Positions 7,218-14,094 of a DNA stretch of 20,369 bases are shown in pieces. Position 1 is the first letter of the stretch, and each line of letters begins with the position of its first letter. The position numbers were made by a program, and so were the translations under genes. The notes under the pieces are model-generated. The model was given only the letters and a program-made list of their open reading frames with translations, was not told the DNA's origin and searched no databases. Origin of the DNA: a virus; IMG/VR virus record IMGVR_UViG_3300035701_004121, positions 1 through 20,369 of that record, one strand, 5' to 3'.

Positions 7218-7247
7218 ATGATAAAGACGCAATTTATTTCATGTCAA
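7218..7247 (-). promoter_or_regulatory. Sigma70-type promoter for the major capsid gene
   Basis: On the minus strand: TTGACA (7247-7242), an 18-bp spacer, TATCAT (7223-7218). The spacer is nearly identical to that of the promoter at 4943-4972 (T-R-AAATAAAT, then CGTCT). The -35 begins just past the stop of the scaffold gene. The predicted start near 7211 gives a leader of about 79 nt carrying the hairpin at 7177-7194. Confidence 0.75.
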
Positions 7248-7255
7248 GGGGAATA

Positions 7256-8077
7256 TTATTCGATAGGTTCAAGTTCCAAAGTTCCGGCTTTAATTTGTTT
7301 CAATTTCTCTTTATAGAGTTTATAATTGCTTTCTCTAATCCTTGTCATTTCTTCAGTTGAGATCTTATTACCTGACTCTTCTTTAGTTGATGGCCCACCC
7401 GATCCTCTAGGAAACATCTCATCCTTATTTTTGGGTTTTTTAGCTTCTTCTTGTCCTATATCATATAAGAAGGCTTTGACCAAATCCTCAAAATCAACTC
7501 CCCGCCTTGTTTCCTTACTGGCAAACATTCTAAATTCTTCCTGTTTACCTTCAAGATCAGGATTAGCTATTAATGTTTTTGGATCTTCAATAAACTTATC
7601 CACCTTATCATACCATTCTGCAATAGGCTTACCAGCTTGTGAGGCTTGGTGAAGAACTTTCATCTGCCGTTTATTAAGTTCAGTATCTTTGGCTAATCTT
7701 TTTTCAAAGTCTGATAATACATCCCAATCAGGAATAGAAGCTATCATCTCTTTATCAGTTGGTTCATGTAAGGCATTGGCTTGTTCTATGGCTTGGTTCA
7801 TTGCCTTATCTTTAGAATAAAGAACTTTAGCCTCTCTAGTTGAAGCGATATATTGCTTTTTATAATCTATTTCTGGTTTCTCTTCCTTTTTCTTTTTTGA
7901 TGGAGGTGGTTCAGATGGAGTTTCTTTTTCTGGTTCAGAGGAAGGAGGAGTAGGAGTATCTTCTTTTGGAATCTCTTCTTTAACTTCTAATTCTTTTTCA
8001 ACTTCTTCAGTTGCTTTCTTTATCCCTTCTTCTAGTTCTGCCTTAGTTGGTTTTATATGCAATTTTTGTTCTGCCAT
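7256..8077 (-). CDS. Putative capsid scaffolding protein
   Basis: 273 residues, highly charged, directly upstream of the capsid gene and downstream of the portal, which is the standard position of a scaffold. Residues about 15-75 are Glu/Lys/Pro/Ser-rich and probably disordered (PPSSEPEKE, PPPSKKKKEEK). The middle is predominantly helical (residues about 80-195). The C-terminal approximately 35 residues form a basic/amphipathic helix (ESNYKLYKEKLKQI), the type of segment that binds coat protein in P22-like systems. It has no recognisable protease motif. The start is an ATG at 8077, preceded by a hairpin in the 46-nt gap. The identity is from position and composition, not from a sequence signature. 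Confidence 0.68.
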   Translation of the reverse strand: MAEQKLHIKPTKAELEEGIKKATEEVEKELEVKEEIPKEDTPTPPSSEPEKETPSEPPPSKKKKEEKPEIDYKKQYIASTREAKVLYSKDKAMNQAIEQANALHEPTDKEMIASIPDWDVLSDFEKRLAKDTELNKRQMKVLHQASQAGKPIAEWYDKVDKFIEDPKTLIANPDLEGKQEEFRMFASKETRRGVDFEDLVKAFLYDIGQEEAKKPKNKDEMFPRGSGGPSTKEESGNKISTEEMTRIRESNYKLYKEKLKQIKAGTLELEPIE

Positions 8078-8087
8078 ATTTGTCCGG

Positions 8088-8105
8088 CCTCATCTAATTA
8101 TGAGG
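8088..8105 (-). promoter_or_regulatory. 5'-UTR hairpin of the scaffold gene (copy 2 of a shared motif)
   Basis: CCTCAT / ATGAGG arms with a 6-nt loop lie 10 nt before the scaffold ATG. Compared with 7177-7194, stem length, loop length, the preceding AA and the 3' GAGGCCG are the same, while one internal base pair differs on both arms (A-T against T-A). No U-tract follows, so a translation- or stability-controlling element is more likely than a terminator. Confidence 0.6.
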
Positions 8106-8123
8106 TTGTGGAATAATTGGTAA

Positions 8124-8351
8124 TTATTTAACTTTTTTTGTCGGTTCTAATATACTTTTGAATTTAACTTTCTCTTCTGGTTTCAAATAAGAAATCCTTG
8201 CTCGAAGAAATGCTATTTGGAACGCATTTAATTCATGGATTTCTTTTTTAGTGATTTTATCAATCTCGTCCTGAAATTCTTTTCTCGCTATTTCACGATT
8301 TCTTTTAAGAGTTGCTTCCATTTTTACTGGATCATCTACTACATCAATCAT
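8124..8351 (-). CDS. Small helical protein of unknown function, head region
   Basis: 75 residues, rich in Lys, Glu and Ile, and predicted almost entirely helical (EATLKRNREIARKEFQDEIDKITKKEI, read in two pieces, then AFQIAFLRARISYL). There is no known motif. It lies between the portal and scaffold genes, so it may be a minor head or assembly factor, but this is positional only. The ATG at 8351 is 8 nt downstream of a -10-like TATCCT, which suggests a leaderless message. The gene could also be co-transcribed from further upstream. Confidence 0.68.
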   Translation of the reverse strand: MIDVVDDPVKMEATLKRNREIARKEFQDEIDKITKKEIHELNAFQIAFLRARISYLKPEEKVKFKSILEPTKKVK

Positions 8352-8359
8352 AGGATATA

Positions 8360-8389
8360 AGGATAAATGTCAATTTTATCTAAAGTCAA
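8360..8389 (-). promoter_or_regulatory. Promoter-like element upstream of the 75-residue gene
   Basis: On the minus strand: TTGACT (8389-8384), an 18-bp spacer containing ATAAAA at the same position as in the other minus-strand promoters, and TATCCT (8365-8360), then 8 nt and ATG. The -10 matches only 4 of 6 consensus bases; the support comes from the shared architecture. Confidence 0.5.
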
Positions 8390-8409
8390 GAGTATATTAT
8401 CTGTATAAG

Positions 8410-8598
8410 TTAAAATCCTTTAGTTAAAGCTATTCTTCTTGCTTTATTTTTGTCTTCAATTCTAGCGGTCTTTTTACCTTTTCTTTTGGCTACTTTATTC
8501 GGCAGCTTTTTACCCTTGGTCATCTTAGCCCATTTCTTAGCCCACGGTTTCTTATTAGCAAAAGCCCATTTTTCCTGTTTTTTTGATTTGAATGGCAT
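8410..8598 (-). CDS. Small lysine-rich phage protein
   Basis: 62 residues, about a third Lys or Arg, beginning MPFKSKKQEKWAFANK. This N-terminal pattern (MP-x-KSK-x-Q-x2-W/F-x-AN-x-P) is common in short basic proteins found among phage head genes, whose function is not established. It may bind DNA or be packaged. The start is the ATG at 8598, two bases after the TAA of the gene upstream (8601-8603), so it is co-transcribed. The 58-nt gap downstream contains the promoter-like element at 8360-8389. Confidence 0.7.
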   Translation of the reverse strand: MPFKSKKQEKWAFANKKPWAKKWAKMTKGKKLPNKVAKRKGKKTARIEDKNKARRIALTKGF

Positions 8599-8600
8599 AG

Positions 8601-8927
8601 TTATTTGTTTTTAATTGATAACACTGCTTGTTCGATTGCCTGTTTTGCCCGTTCAGGAGATGTTAAGAGGGCTTCAATCAACATATAATTTCTAAGTCTT
8701 GCTTTAAGTAATATTTGTCTTCTATTAATAAAGAAGAAGAACCGTGTTTCAGGTTCATTGATTAACTCCTGTTCAACTGCATACTTCATATTGGCTATCG
8801 CATCTTTAATCTTCTCTATCGTAAGAGAACTTTTCTGAAGAGCATCCATCCATTGATTCAAGGTTTCTTTCTCGGCTTTATTTAAATCCTCATATTTTAA
8901 TCCTAGTTTATTTAAAATCTCATCCAT
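8601..8927 (-). CDS. Helical protein of unknown function downstream of portal
   Basis: 108 residues from the ATG at 8927, which begins one base after the portal TAA (8929-8931). A GTG at 8936 would overlap the portal gene. The sequence is helical throughout. The first half is acidic (LKYEDLNKAEKETLNQWMDA); the middle has the unusual run RFFFFINRRQILLKARLRNY, combining a short hydrophobic patch with basic residues. Its place directly behind the portal gene fits a head-completion or portal-associated role, but no family is recognised. Confidence 0.68.
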   Translation of the reverse strand: MDEILNKLGLKYEDLNKAEKETLNQWMDALQKSSLTIEKIKDAIANMKYAVEQELINEPETRFFFFINRRQILLKARLRNYMLIEALLTSPERAKQAIEQAVLSIKNK

Positions 8928-8928
8928 A

Positions 8929-10752
8929 TTAAACACTTAAACTATTAACTGTTCCTTGATTTGGATTAGCTGGCTGGGGTGTTGATTGTGCTGACTTGGG
9001 TGGTGGTTGTCCAGTCTGCGCTGCCATTGCTGCCTGTTGTGCCATCGCTTGTTGGACTTCCATTTCAGTTTGTAGAATATTTTTGACTTCTTCAGCATCT
9101 AAACCTGCAAATTCCAAGAGCTTTCTATTCATAACTTCATTTAACTTTGGATTCATTGGCATATTGGCTTTTGCCATCTGTAATTTCTGAATACTCATAT
9201 TATCTTTAGTATTCTTGTCATCCTGACTCCAGACTTTGCAGCGATAACCTGATTTAGTCTTCCAGTCTTTAGGCCCGATAGTTCTTGCATAAATATCATT
9301 AGTATTTCTACCTTTTTTATAGACCTTAACAGCATCGATCTTACTGGCTGCTGCCTCAAGGAGTTTAATAAACATTTCTCCCCGATCCATCCATGCTTGA
9401 GTATAGAACTTGGACATATCCTTGATTCTCTCCTGAGACATCTGGGCTGTCATTTGAGCAACACCAAGCTGCACTCTTCCCGGAAGCGGTGTCCCTTGAA
9501 GTAAACTTGAAGCACCAGTTGCCTCATTAACCATACCTGTTATAAATTCGATATCATCTTTAGAGTTCTTCAGCTCCGGGATCTCAACATTTTGCAACAC
9601 ATCATTGATATTCTGGTTTTGCGGTACTGGTATTCCATACCATCCCCACGGAATCGGAGCATATGATTGTGGCTGGAATCCTTCCAAGTTTGAGTTGAAG
9701 TAGTGCATATTGAAGTTTCTCATCGTTCTATTTTCAACTAACTGTGAATACCAGCTATTGATGACCTTATTAGGTTGTCGAATAATGTCAGCAATAGAAT
9801 CACTCCAAAAGTCCTGTCTTTCAATATCGTCAGCCCATGAACAATAAGGATAATGATTCTGGAAGTAATGGTCTGAAGTTGTCCCCATGATCTCCTCTAA
9901 TGGCTTTTTCATTAAAATCTGCATATTATCAGCCTCAACATAAAGAATTATTTGTGTTGGAATCTCTTTGCCGTTCTCATCAGTAGCATTATCTCTGAAA
10001 ACAAAATGAAGTGATAATTCAACATATGTTTCACCTAAGATTGGTGCATGAGCATCAAACACTCCCATATCTGTAAGTTTCTTCTGACGCATAGCTAACA
10101 TATTAAGATTTGTAGTCGATTTAATAAGTCCTAATTTCCCAGCATGCCATATCTTTAATCTCTCAACTGCATCCTGATCGTATCCTGGGTGCTGATCTAA
10201 TGTAGATAAGGGAACAAAGATATGAGTATGGATAAGAAAGCGTGATGAATGAATATTATGCGGTTCAGTATATCGTGAGACTAAGATATCTTCTGGATCT
10301 TGAACAGTCATTACCACTTTACCATCGATTACCTGCCATTGGTCAAAAGACCTGCCAAATAACATAACTTGTTTTTTATCAATAATGTCCTGCATCTCCA
10401 TTTTGTTTTGCTCTACTGTATATTTCCAATACTCATTCTTGAAGATTTCAGCTGTCTTATCATTATCTAAGTTCTCAAAAAGTAAAATTGGCATTTCATC
10501 GACATATTTAAGCATTGTCTTAATGCTTTTCTTCATTAGAGGTAGATTGACTGACTGCCTTTGGGTTAATCGGTTATAGATAACCTTATCCCGGTAAAAT
10601 TCATAATTCTCAGTCCAATCATTATATTTTCTAAATCGGTAGTTATAGCCATGAAGTTTATTGTTACGAAGCATCACTAATTCTGGAGAGGTGAGTTCTA
10701 TTCCATCTAAGTTATTTCCGGCAGTTAGCATTGGTTTAGGAGGAGCGATCAT
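8929..10752 (-). CDS. Phage portal protein
   Basis: 607 residues, the right size for a portal, immediately after the terminase large subunit and before the head genes. The N-terminal half is mixed alpha/beta with many aromatic residues. The segment EATGASSLLQGTPLPGR (about residues 410-430), followed by a long helix with QMSQERIKDMSKFYTQAW, corresponds to the stem/long-helix region typical of dodecameric portals. The C-terminal approximately 60 residues are Gln/Ala/Pro-rich and probably disordered, lining or leaving the crown. It would form the DNA-entry ring and dock the terminase. The ATG at 10752 lies 8 nt after a -10-like hexamer. Confidence 0.87.
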   Translation of the reverse strand: MIAPPKPMLTAGNNLDGIELTSPELVMLRNNKLHGYNYRFRKYNDWTENYEFYRDKVIYNRLTQRQSVNLPLMKKSIKTMLKYVDEMPILLFENLDNDKTAEIFKNEYWKYTVEQNKMEMQDIIDKKQVMLFGRSFDQWQVIDGKVVMTVQDPEDILVSRYTEPHNIHSSRFLIHTHIFVPLSTLDQHPGYDQDAVERLKIWHAGKLGLIKSTTNLNMLAMRQKKLTDMGVFDAHAPILGETYVELSLHFVFRDNATDENGKEIPTQIILYVEADNMQILMKKPLEEIMGTTSDHYFQNHYPYCSWADDIERQDFWSDSIADIIRQPNKVINSWYSQLVENRTMRNFNMHYFNSNLEGFQPQSYAPIPWGWYGIPVPQNQNINDVLQNVEIPELKNSKDDIEFITGMVNEATGASSLLQGTPLPGRVQLGVAQMTAQMSQERIKDMSKFYTQAWMDRGEMFIKLLEAAASKIDAVKVYKKGRNTNDIYARTIGPKDWKTKSGYRCKVWSQDDKNTKDNMSIQKLQMAKANMPMNPKLNEVMNRKLLEFAGLDAEEVKNILQTEMEVQQAMAQQAAMAAQTGQPPPKSAQSTPQPANPNQGTVNSLSV

Positions 10753-10760
10753 AAACTCAT

Positions 10761-10790
10761 ATATTAGAAGAGGATTTTATTTTAATGCAA
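10761..10790 (-). promoter_or_regulatory. Promoter-like element upstream of the portal gene
   Basis: On the minus strand: TTGCAT (10790-10785), an 18-bp spacer beginning TAAAATAAAA, TAATAT (10766-10761), then 8 nt and the portal ATG. The hexamers match consensus only in part. The geometry and the spacer word are the same as at the RHH promoter. The -35 abuts the terminase stop codon. Confidence 0.55.
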
Positions 10791-12206
10791 CTAGTAAATT
10801 CCAAGTTCAGGATAAAGCGGTTTTATTCCTCCCGGATCATTTGGTTTCCATGTATTATTTTCAGGTTTATCTACCTCAAAATACATTCTCATTAACATCA
10901 TATCTGAAAAGTCAGGAGATCGACCCAATGCTTCTTTTACTTCTTCTTTTGGTATCAACTGTAAAGGTGCTTCGATTGATGTTTCTTTTTTCTTTATTTG
11001 CTGTAAATCTTCAATAATCATTTCTTTTGTGATTTCATCTATCTTTGCACTAATTGCTATTTCATGATTTTTAATCTTGGTAGCTAATATAAATCCGCAT
11101 TGAGATCGTAAGTTTCTATAATTTTCTTTTTTTGTATTATTTGCGTATATATTGATAATCGGTTTAATTGGTGTACTATTCCCAACGAATCCTTTAATAC
11201 CCTTAACTATATCAACCACACCACCACCTACTCCGTCATCATCTGCAATTGCGTGACTATAAGGAATATTTCCGTCTCTTAATTCTATTTTTATATCTTC
11301 AGATGTTTGAGGTATGCTTCTATTTTGTTTCCAAGTAATCTTATAAAGATTTAATCCTTTCCAACTTCCTAAAGTTATTTTATCGCTTCCATATCTTGCT
11401 ACATCAGCCGTAAAGAAAGATGATTCTTGTACTGCTACACTATTTGTAAATAAATCTACAATAGAATCATAATCAATTAGACTATTATCACCTTTTGCAT
11501 ATTCCCATAATCCAAGTTTTAATCTTGCTCGAAGTATCGGATCAGTTATTTGCTCTAATCTAGATTCGGCCTCTTTTGAAGTATAAGGATTATCTTTATA
11601 AAGTGCAGGAATAAAAGCATATCCTTTTGGAAGTGTATTTTTTTTATATGGTTTATAAAATATCCTATATAGCCAATTTTGTTCAGGATTGCAAGTCAGA
11701 AGAATCTTTGGAAACAAATTATATTCTTTATTTTTCCATCTTCCAACGCGCCCTTTTAAAACATCAAAAGCAAGAAAATGAACTTCACCTGCTTCTTCAA
11801 TCCATCCTCCTGTATATTCCGTTGATCCATATCTTTGAAACATTGGATCAGTCGGAGAAAACTTTAAATCAAGTAAATCAATTCGTGATCCATTCTTAAA
11901 CTGTATATAGTGATATTGACCATTAAATGTCCAATCTTCAGGAGGAATATCGTGATATACACACACTTTTCTAAATGTTTGATAAGAAGATGCCATTAAT
12001 CTTGTTAATTCATTTCTTCCTATAAACCATTTTGTACCGGGATATCTATAACAGTTTGTAAGCAACCATTCAGCTCCCAACCAAGATTTACCTCCTTCTG
12101 CTCCTCCACCAAATAAGAGAAAACGAACAATATCATCCCAAAGAAGTTCATAGGCAAGACTTTGTTTATATGTTGGTTTTATTGTCGGTGTTATTTGTTG
12201 TTGCAT
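10791..12206 (-). CDS. terL: Terminase large subunit
   Basis: 471 residues with both terminase domains. ATPase: Walker A GGGAEGGKS (residues 33-41), Walker B GGWIEEA (133-139), coupling motif LLTCNP (169-174), and YKDNPYTSKE (203-212) as in many phage terminases. Nuclease, RNase H-like: FFTADVARYGSD with Asp268 as the first metal ligand, then HAIADDDGVGGGVVD around residues 320-335 with the second acidic cluster. It cleaves concatemers and pumps DNA into the procapsid through the portal. The ATG at 12206 overlaps the small-subunit gene by 41 nt. The stop is TAG. Confidence 0.93.
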   Translation of the reverse strand: MQQQITPTIKPTYKQSLAYELLWDDIVRFLLFGGGAEGGKSWLGAEWLLTNCYRYPGTKWFIGRNELTRLMASSYQTFRKVCVYHDIPPEDWTFNGQYHYIQFKNGSRIDLLDLKFSPTDPMFQRYGSTEYTGGWIEEAGEVHFLAFDVLKGRVGRWKNKEYNLFPKILLTCNPEQNWLYRIFYKPYKKNTLPKGYAFIPALYKDNPYTSKEAESRLEQITDPILRARLKLGLWEYAKGDNSLIDYDSIVDLFTNSVAVQESSFFTADVARYGSDKITLGSWKGLNLYKITWKQNRSIPQTSEDIKIELRDGNIPYSHAIADDDGVGGGVVDIVKGIKGFVGNSTPIKPIINIYANNTKKENYRNLRSQCGFILATKIKNHEIAISAKIDEITKEMIIEDLQQIKKKETSIEAPLQLIPKEEVKEALGRSPDFSDMMLMRMYFEVDKPENNTWKPNDPGGIKPLYPELGIY

Positions 12207-12594
12207 CTTTTGGTTTTTCAGGAGGAAGATAATTAAATCCTACTATTTGTTTATCTGCTGATGTAGTGTCGGTTCTTTCTTTCATACCATGATTATTTTG
12301 AAGAATAAGTTTAACGATAGTTGAATTGACTTCTTTACCACCATAAATACCATCATCTATTAATTGTTCTTTTTGTCTAGCCATTAATTTTTTTAAAGCG
12401 GCGGAAAACTCTGGATATATCTTTCCCCATTCAACAAGAGTATCACCATTTACATTGATATAAAGAGCAAAACTCTCCATCTTAGGTAAATGCATTTGTT
12501 CCTTACCAGTAGTTTGTAAATATTCATCTACCTTTTGAATGAAGATAGGATCATATTTTGTTGGTCTGCCTCCCAGATGTTTAGTTTCTTCCAT
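12166..12594 (-). CDS. terS: Terminase small subunit
   Basis: 142 residues directly upstream of and overlapping the large-subunit gene. It begins with GGRPTKYDP (residues 8-16), a common opening of terminase small-subunit/DNA-packaging proteins. A helix-turn-helix-like segment follows (SFALYINVNGDTLVEWGKIYPEF, read in two parts, about residues 46-68) and then helices with LKKLMARQKEQLIDDGIYGG for oligomerisation. The C-terminus is polar and Thr/Asn-rich. It recognises the packaging site and stimulates the large subunit. The ATG at 12594 lies two bases after the stop of the winged-helix gene. Confidence 0.82.
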   Translation of the reverse strand: MEETKHLGGRPTKYDPIFIQKVDEYLQTTGKEQMHLPKMESFALYINVNGDTLVEWGKIYPEFSAALKKLMARQKEQLIDDGIYGGKEVNSTIVKLILQNNHGMKERTDTTSADKQIVGFNYLPPEKPKDATTNNTDNKTNI

Positions 12595-12596
12595 AT

Positions 12597-12845
12597 TTAA
12601 ATATTACGAATCATAACATATTCTGTAGTATTCTGTTTTTCAGTCCAAGCCCTTCTTATATATCCTTTGTTAATCAAAGAATGTAGGGAATACTTTACCG
12701 TAGCACCATTTATTCCTTTATTAATCATATCTTTAATAATCTCTTTTTGGGGAATAGTAGTTTTTTGGGTATTGGCCCAACATTTGATAAATACCATAAT
12801 CTTAAACTGTAAATCATTTATATCCCGCACCGGAAAATGATTCAT
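12597..12845 (-). CDS. Winged-helix DNA-binding protein
   Basis: 82 residues from the ATG at 12845. A helix pair and wing are visible: TIPQKEIIKDMI, then NGATVKYSLHSLINKGYIRRAWT, and the hairpin QNTTEYVMI, the pattern of MarR/replication-initiator-like winged helices. It could regulate the packaging genes it precedes, or act in packaging itself. A TTG at 12890 would add 15 residues, but these would be encoded by a strong inverted repeat (12846-12881), which is better explained as a control site; I therefore chose the ATG. No ribosome binding site is obvious for either start. Confidence 0.68.
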   Translation of the reverse strand: MNHFPVRDINDLQFKIMVFIKCWANTQKTTIPQKEIIKDMINKGINGATVKYSLHSLINKGYIRRAWTEKQNTTEYVMIRNI

Positions 12846-12881
12846 AACTGGGGAAAGGCTAGCCGCTCTTTTCCCCCAGTT
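12846..12881. promoter_or_regulatory. Strong inverted repeat before the winged-helix gene
   Basis: Arms AACTGGGG-AAAG and CTTTT-CCCCCAGTT (one extra base in each run) enclose a GGCTAGCC palindrome. It abuts the ATG at 12845. Either a DNA operator for the winged-helix protein or a hairpin at the mRNA start would fit. There is no U-tract, so it is not a standard terminator. Confidence 0.7.
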
Positions 12882-12895
12882 AAGTACCAAGTACC
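12882..12895. repeat. Tandem heptamer AAGTACC x2
   Basis: Two exact copies of AAGTACC (GGTACTT on the minus strand) directly flank the inverted repeat at 12846-12881. Adjacent heptamers in phase with each other and next to a dyad are typical of regulator-binding sites, though a two-copy repeat this short can arise by chance. Confidence 0.55.
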
Positions 12896-12972
12896 GATAG
12901 GATATAAGAATTGTTTATGAAGATTATTTTAAGAATAAAAGTTACAGCCATTCATGGAGAGGTCTGAAAAAC

Positions 12973-13001
12973 ATTTTATACATTTTTAGTCGAATTGTCA
13001 A
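12973..13001 (-). promoter_or_regulatory. Promoter for the winged-helix/terminase genes
   Basis: On the minus strand: TTGACA (13001-12996), a 17-bp spacer, TAAAAT (12978-12973). It overlaps the last codons and stop of the integrase gene. The predicted start near 12966 gives a leader of about 120 nt that includes the heptamer pair and the inverted repeat. Confidence 0.65.
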
Positions 13002-13938
13002 TAATTAAACTTATACGGTCATTTTCCTCTTTTAAAGTTACATTGATTTTGCTTGATTTGATCTTCTCTATGAAAAACCTCAATTTTGTTTTAATTACAT
13101 CAAGATTGATACCAGACGTTGCCAATGGATGTTCTTTGATGATATTTAACAGATCATCAGTTATTAAATGGGTATAGGCTAGGGTAGTCTCCAACTTCTT
13201 ATGACCTACAATTTGAGCTACTTTGAATGGGTTTTGGTCGTTTCTTAAACATTCCGTTATAAATGAATGTCTGAAAGTATGATTGTGGATGGATTTGTCA
13301 ATATGACAAGCCCTTGCTCTAAGTTTTAATTCAAGATTTAGATAATTAGATTGTAACCTTCCACCTCTCATTCCAAATATATACTTGTTTTTGGGAAGTT
13401 TATCCAATATCAGTTTTAATTTAGGGGCAACTGGTATTTGCCGTGCTTCATTGGTTTTACTATCTCTTATTATAAAATTATCATTGATAATATCAGTCCA
13501 TTTTAAATTGCAAAGCTCGTTAATTCTAGCGCCTGTTAAGGCTAAAGCATAGATAACAGCCCTGAATCTACGGTTAATCGCTCTGGTGTTTTTCTTTCTT
13601 TTAATCCTGATCTCGGCCAATCGCTTTATTTCAGTTGTAGTTAATGTTTCTATAAATTTCTTAGTTGGATTTGGAGTTTTATAATCTTTAGTAAATTCAA
13701 GGTGAAGTATCTTGCCGATATGGTGGAGAACTAGGATATAATTTTTTAGGGTTGACTTTTCATTAACTTTTTGTCTATCATATATAAACGCATCAACGTT
13801 TTCTTTATTAAAATCAATATTTTCAAAGTAAGTTTTTATATGACGGAAGAAGTAGGAGAGCGATTTAACAGTTGAGTCTTTTACTTGGCGGTTTAAGTAT
13901 AAATAATTTGCAAACTGATTTTCGTTTAACTTTAACAT
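12976..13938 (-). CDS. int: Tyrosine recombinase (phage integrase)
   Basis: 320 residues. The N-terminal SAM-like core-binding domain covers about residues 1-85 and the catalytic domain about 100-270. All catalytic residues are present: Arg138 (LTGARINEL), Lys161 (DSKTNEARQIPV), His220-x-x-Arg223 (HTFRHSF), His246 (VGHKKLETT) and the nucleophile Tyr255 (AYTH). An approximately 50-residue C-terminal extension follows the active site. It would catalyse site-specific integration and excision, which implies a temperate life cycle; no att core could be identified here. It is divergent from the plus-strand regulator. The ATG at 13938 lies 8 nt after the -10 of its promoter, suggesting a leaderless mRNA. 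Confidence 0.92.
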   Translation of the reverse strand: MLKLNENQFANYLYLNRQVKDSTVKSLSYFFRHIKTYFENIDFNKENVDAFIYDRQKVNEKSTLKNYILVLHHIGKILHLEFTKDYKTPNPTKKFIETLTTTEIKRLAEIRIKRKKNTRAINRRFRAVIYALALTGARINELCNLKWTDIINDNFIIRDSKTNEARQIPVAPKLKLILDKLPKNKYIFGMRGGRLQSNYLNLELKLRARACHIDKSIHNHTFRHSFITECLRNDQNPFKVAQIVGHKKLETTLAYTHLITDDLLNIIKEHPLATSGINLDVIKTKLRFFIEKIKSSKINVTLKEENDRISLIIDNSTKNV

Positions 13939-13946
13939 TAATTATT

Positions 13947-13976
13947 ATCATAAGGCTAAATATGATTACTAATCAA
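13947..13976 (-). promoter_or_regulatory. Integrase promoter
   Basis: On the minus strand: TTGATT (13976-13971), an 18-bp spacer, TATGAT (13952-13947), followed by exactly 8 nt and the integrase ATG. It is back to back with the plus-strand promoter at 13984-14012; the two -35 boxes are only 7 bp apart, so the two transcripts may compete or be controlled by one bound regulator. Confidence 0.65.
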
Positions 13977-13983
13977 TTACCAC

Positions 13984-14012
13984 TTGACAAATAAAAAAGA
14001 CTATGTTAGACT
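13984..14012 (+). promoter_or_regulatory. Rightward (early) promoter
   Basis: Perfect TTGACA (13984-13989), a 17-bp spacer, TAGACT (14007-14012, 4 of 6). It is the only convincing plus-strand promoter and heads the rightward gene block. The predicted start near 14019 leaves a leader of about 75 nt that contains the dyad at 14031-14080. Confidence 0.7.
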
Positions 14013-14030
14013 TTAAATTATTGAAAGTTT

Positions 14031-14080
14031 AGCTTCGTTTATTATCTTAATTATATCATCTTTAAGATAGTAACGGAGCT
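14031..14080 (+). promoter_or_regulatory. Long imperfect dyad / RNA stem-loop in the rightward leader
   Basis: Arms 14031-14050 and 14062-14080 pair over about 19 positions with one bulge and an 11-nt loop. The two non-Watson-Crick positions are both G-U in RNA, which favours an RNA stem on the plus strand. The innermost TATCTTAA / TTAAGATA is perfect. It ends immediately before an ATG at 14081. It could also be a DNA operator between the divergent promoters and the regulator gene. Confidence 0.7.
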
Positions 14081-14094
14081 ATGATAAGAGCCTT

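Noticed and set aside
10661-11017. 118-codon plus-strand ORF opposite the portal/terminase junction
   Set aside because: It lies antisense to two confidently identified genes and crosses their junction, with no motif or ribosome binding site.
11563-11590. Third copy of the GAGGCCGAA word seen in the capsid/scaffold leaders
   Set aside because: It lies inside the terminase coding sequence, with no pairing 5' arm, so it cannot form the hairpin.
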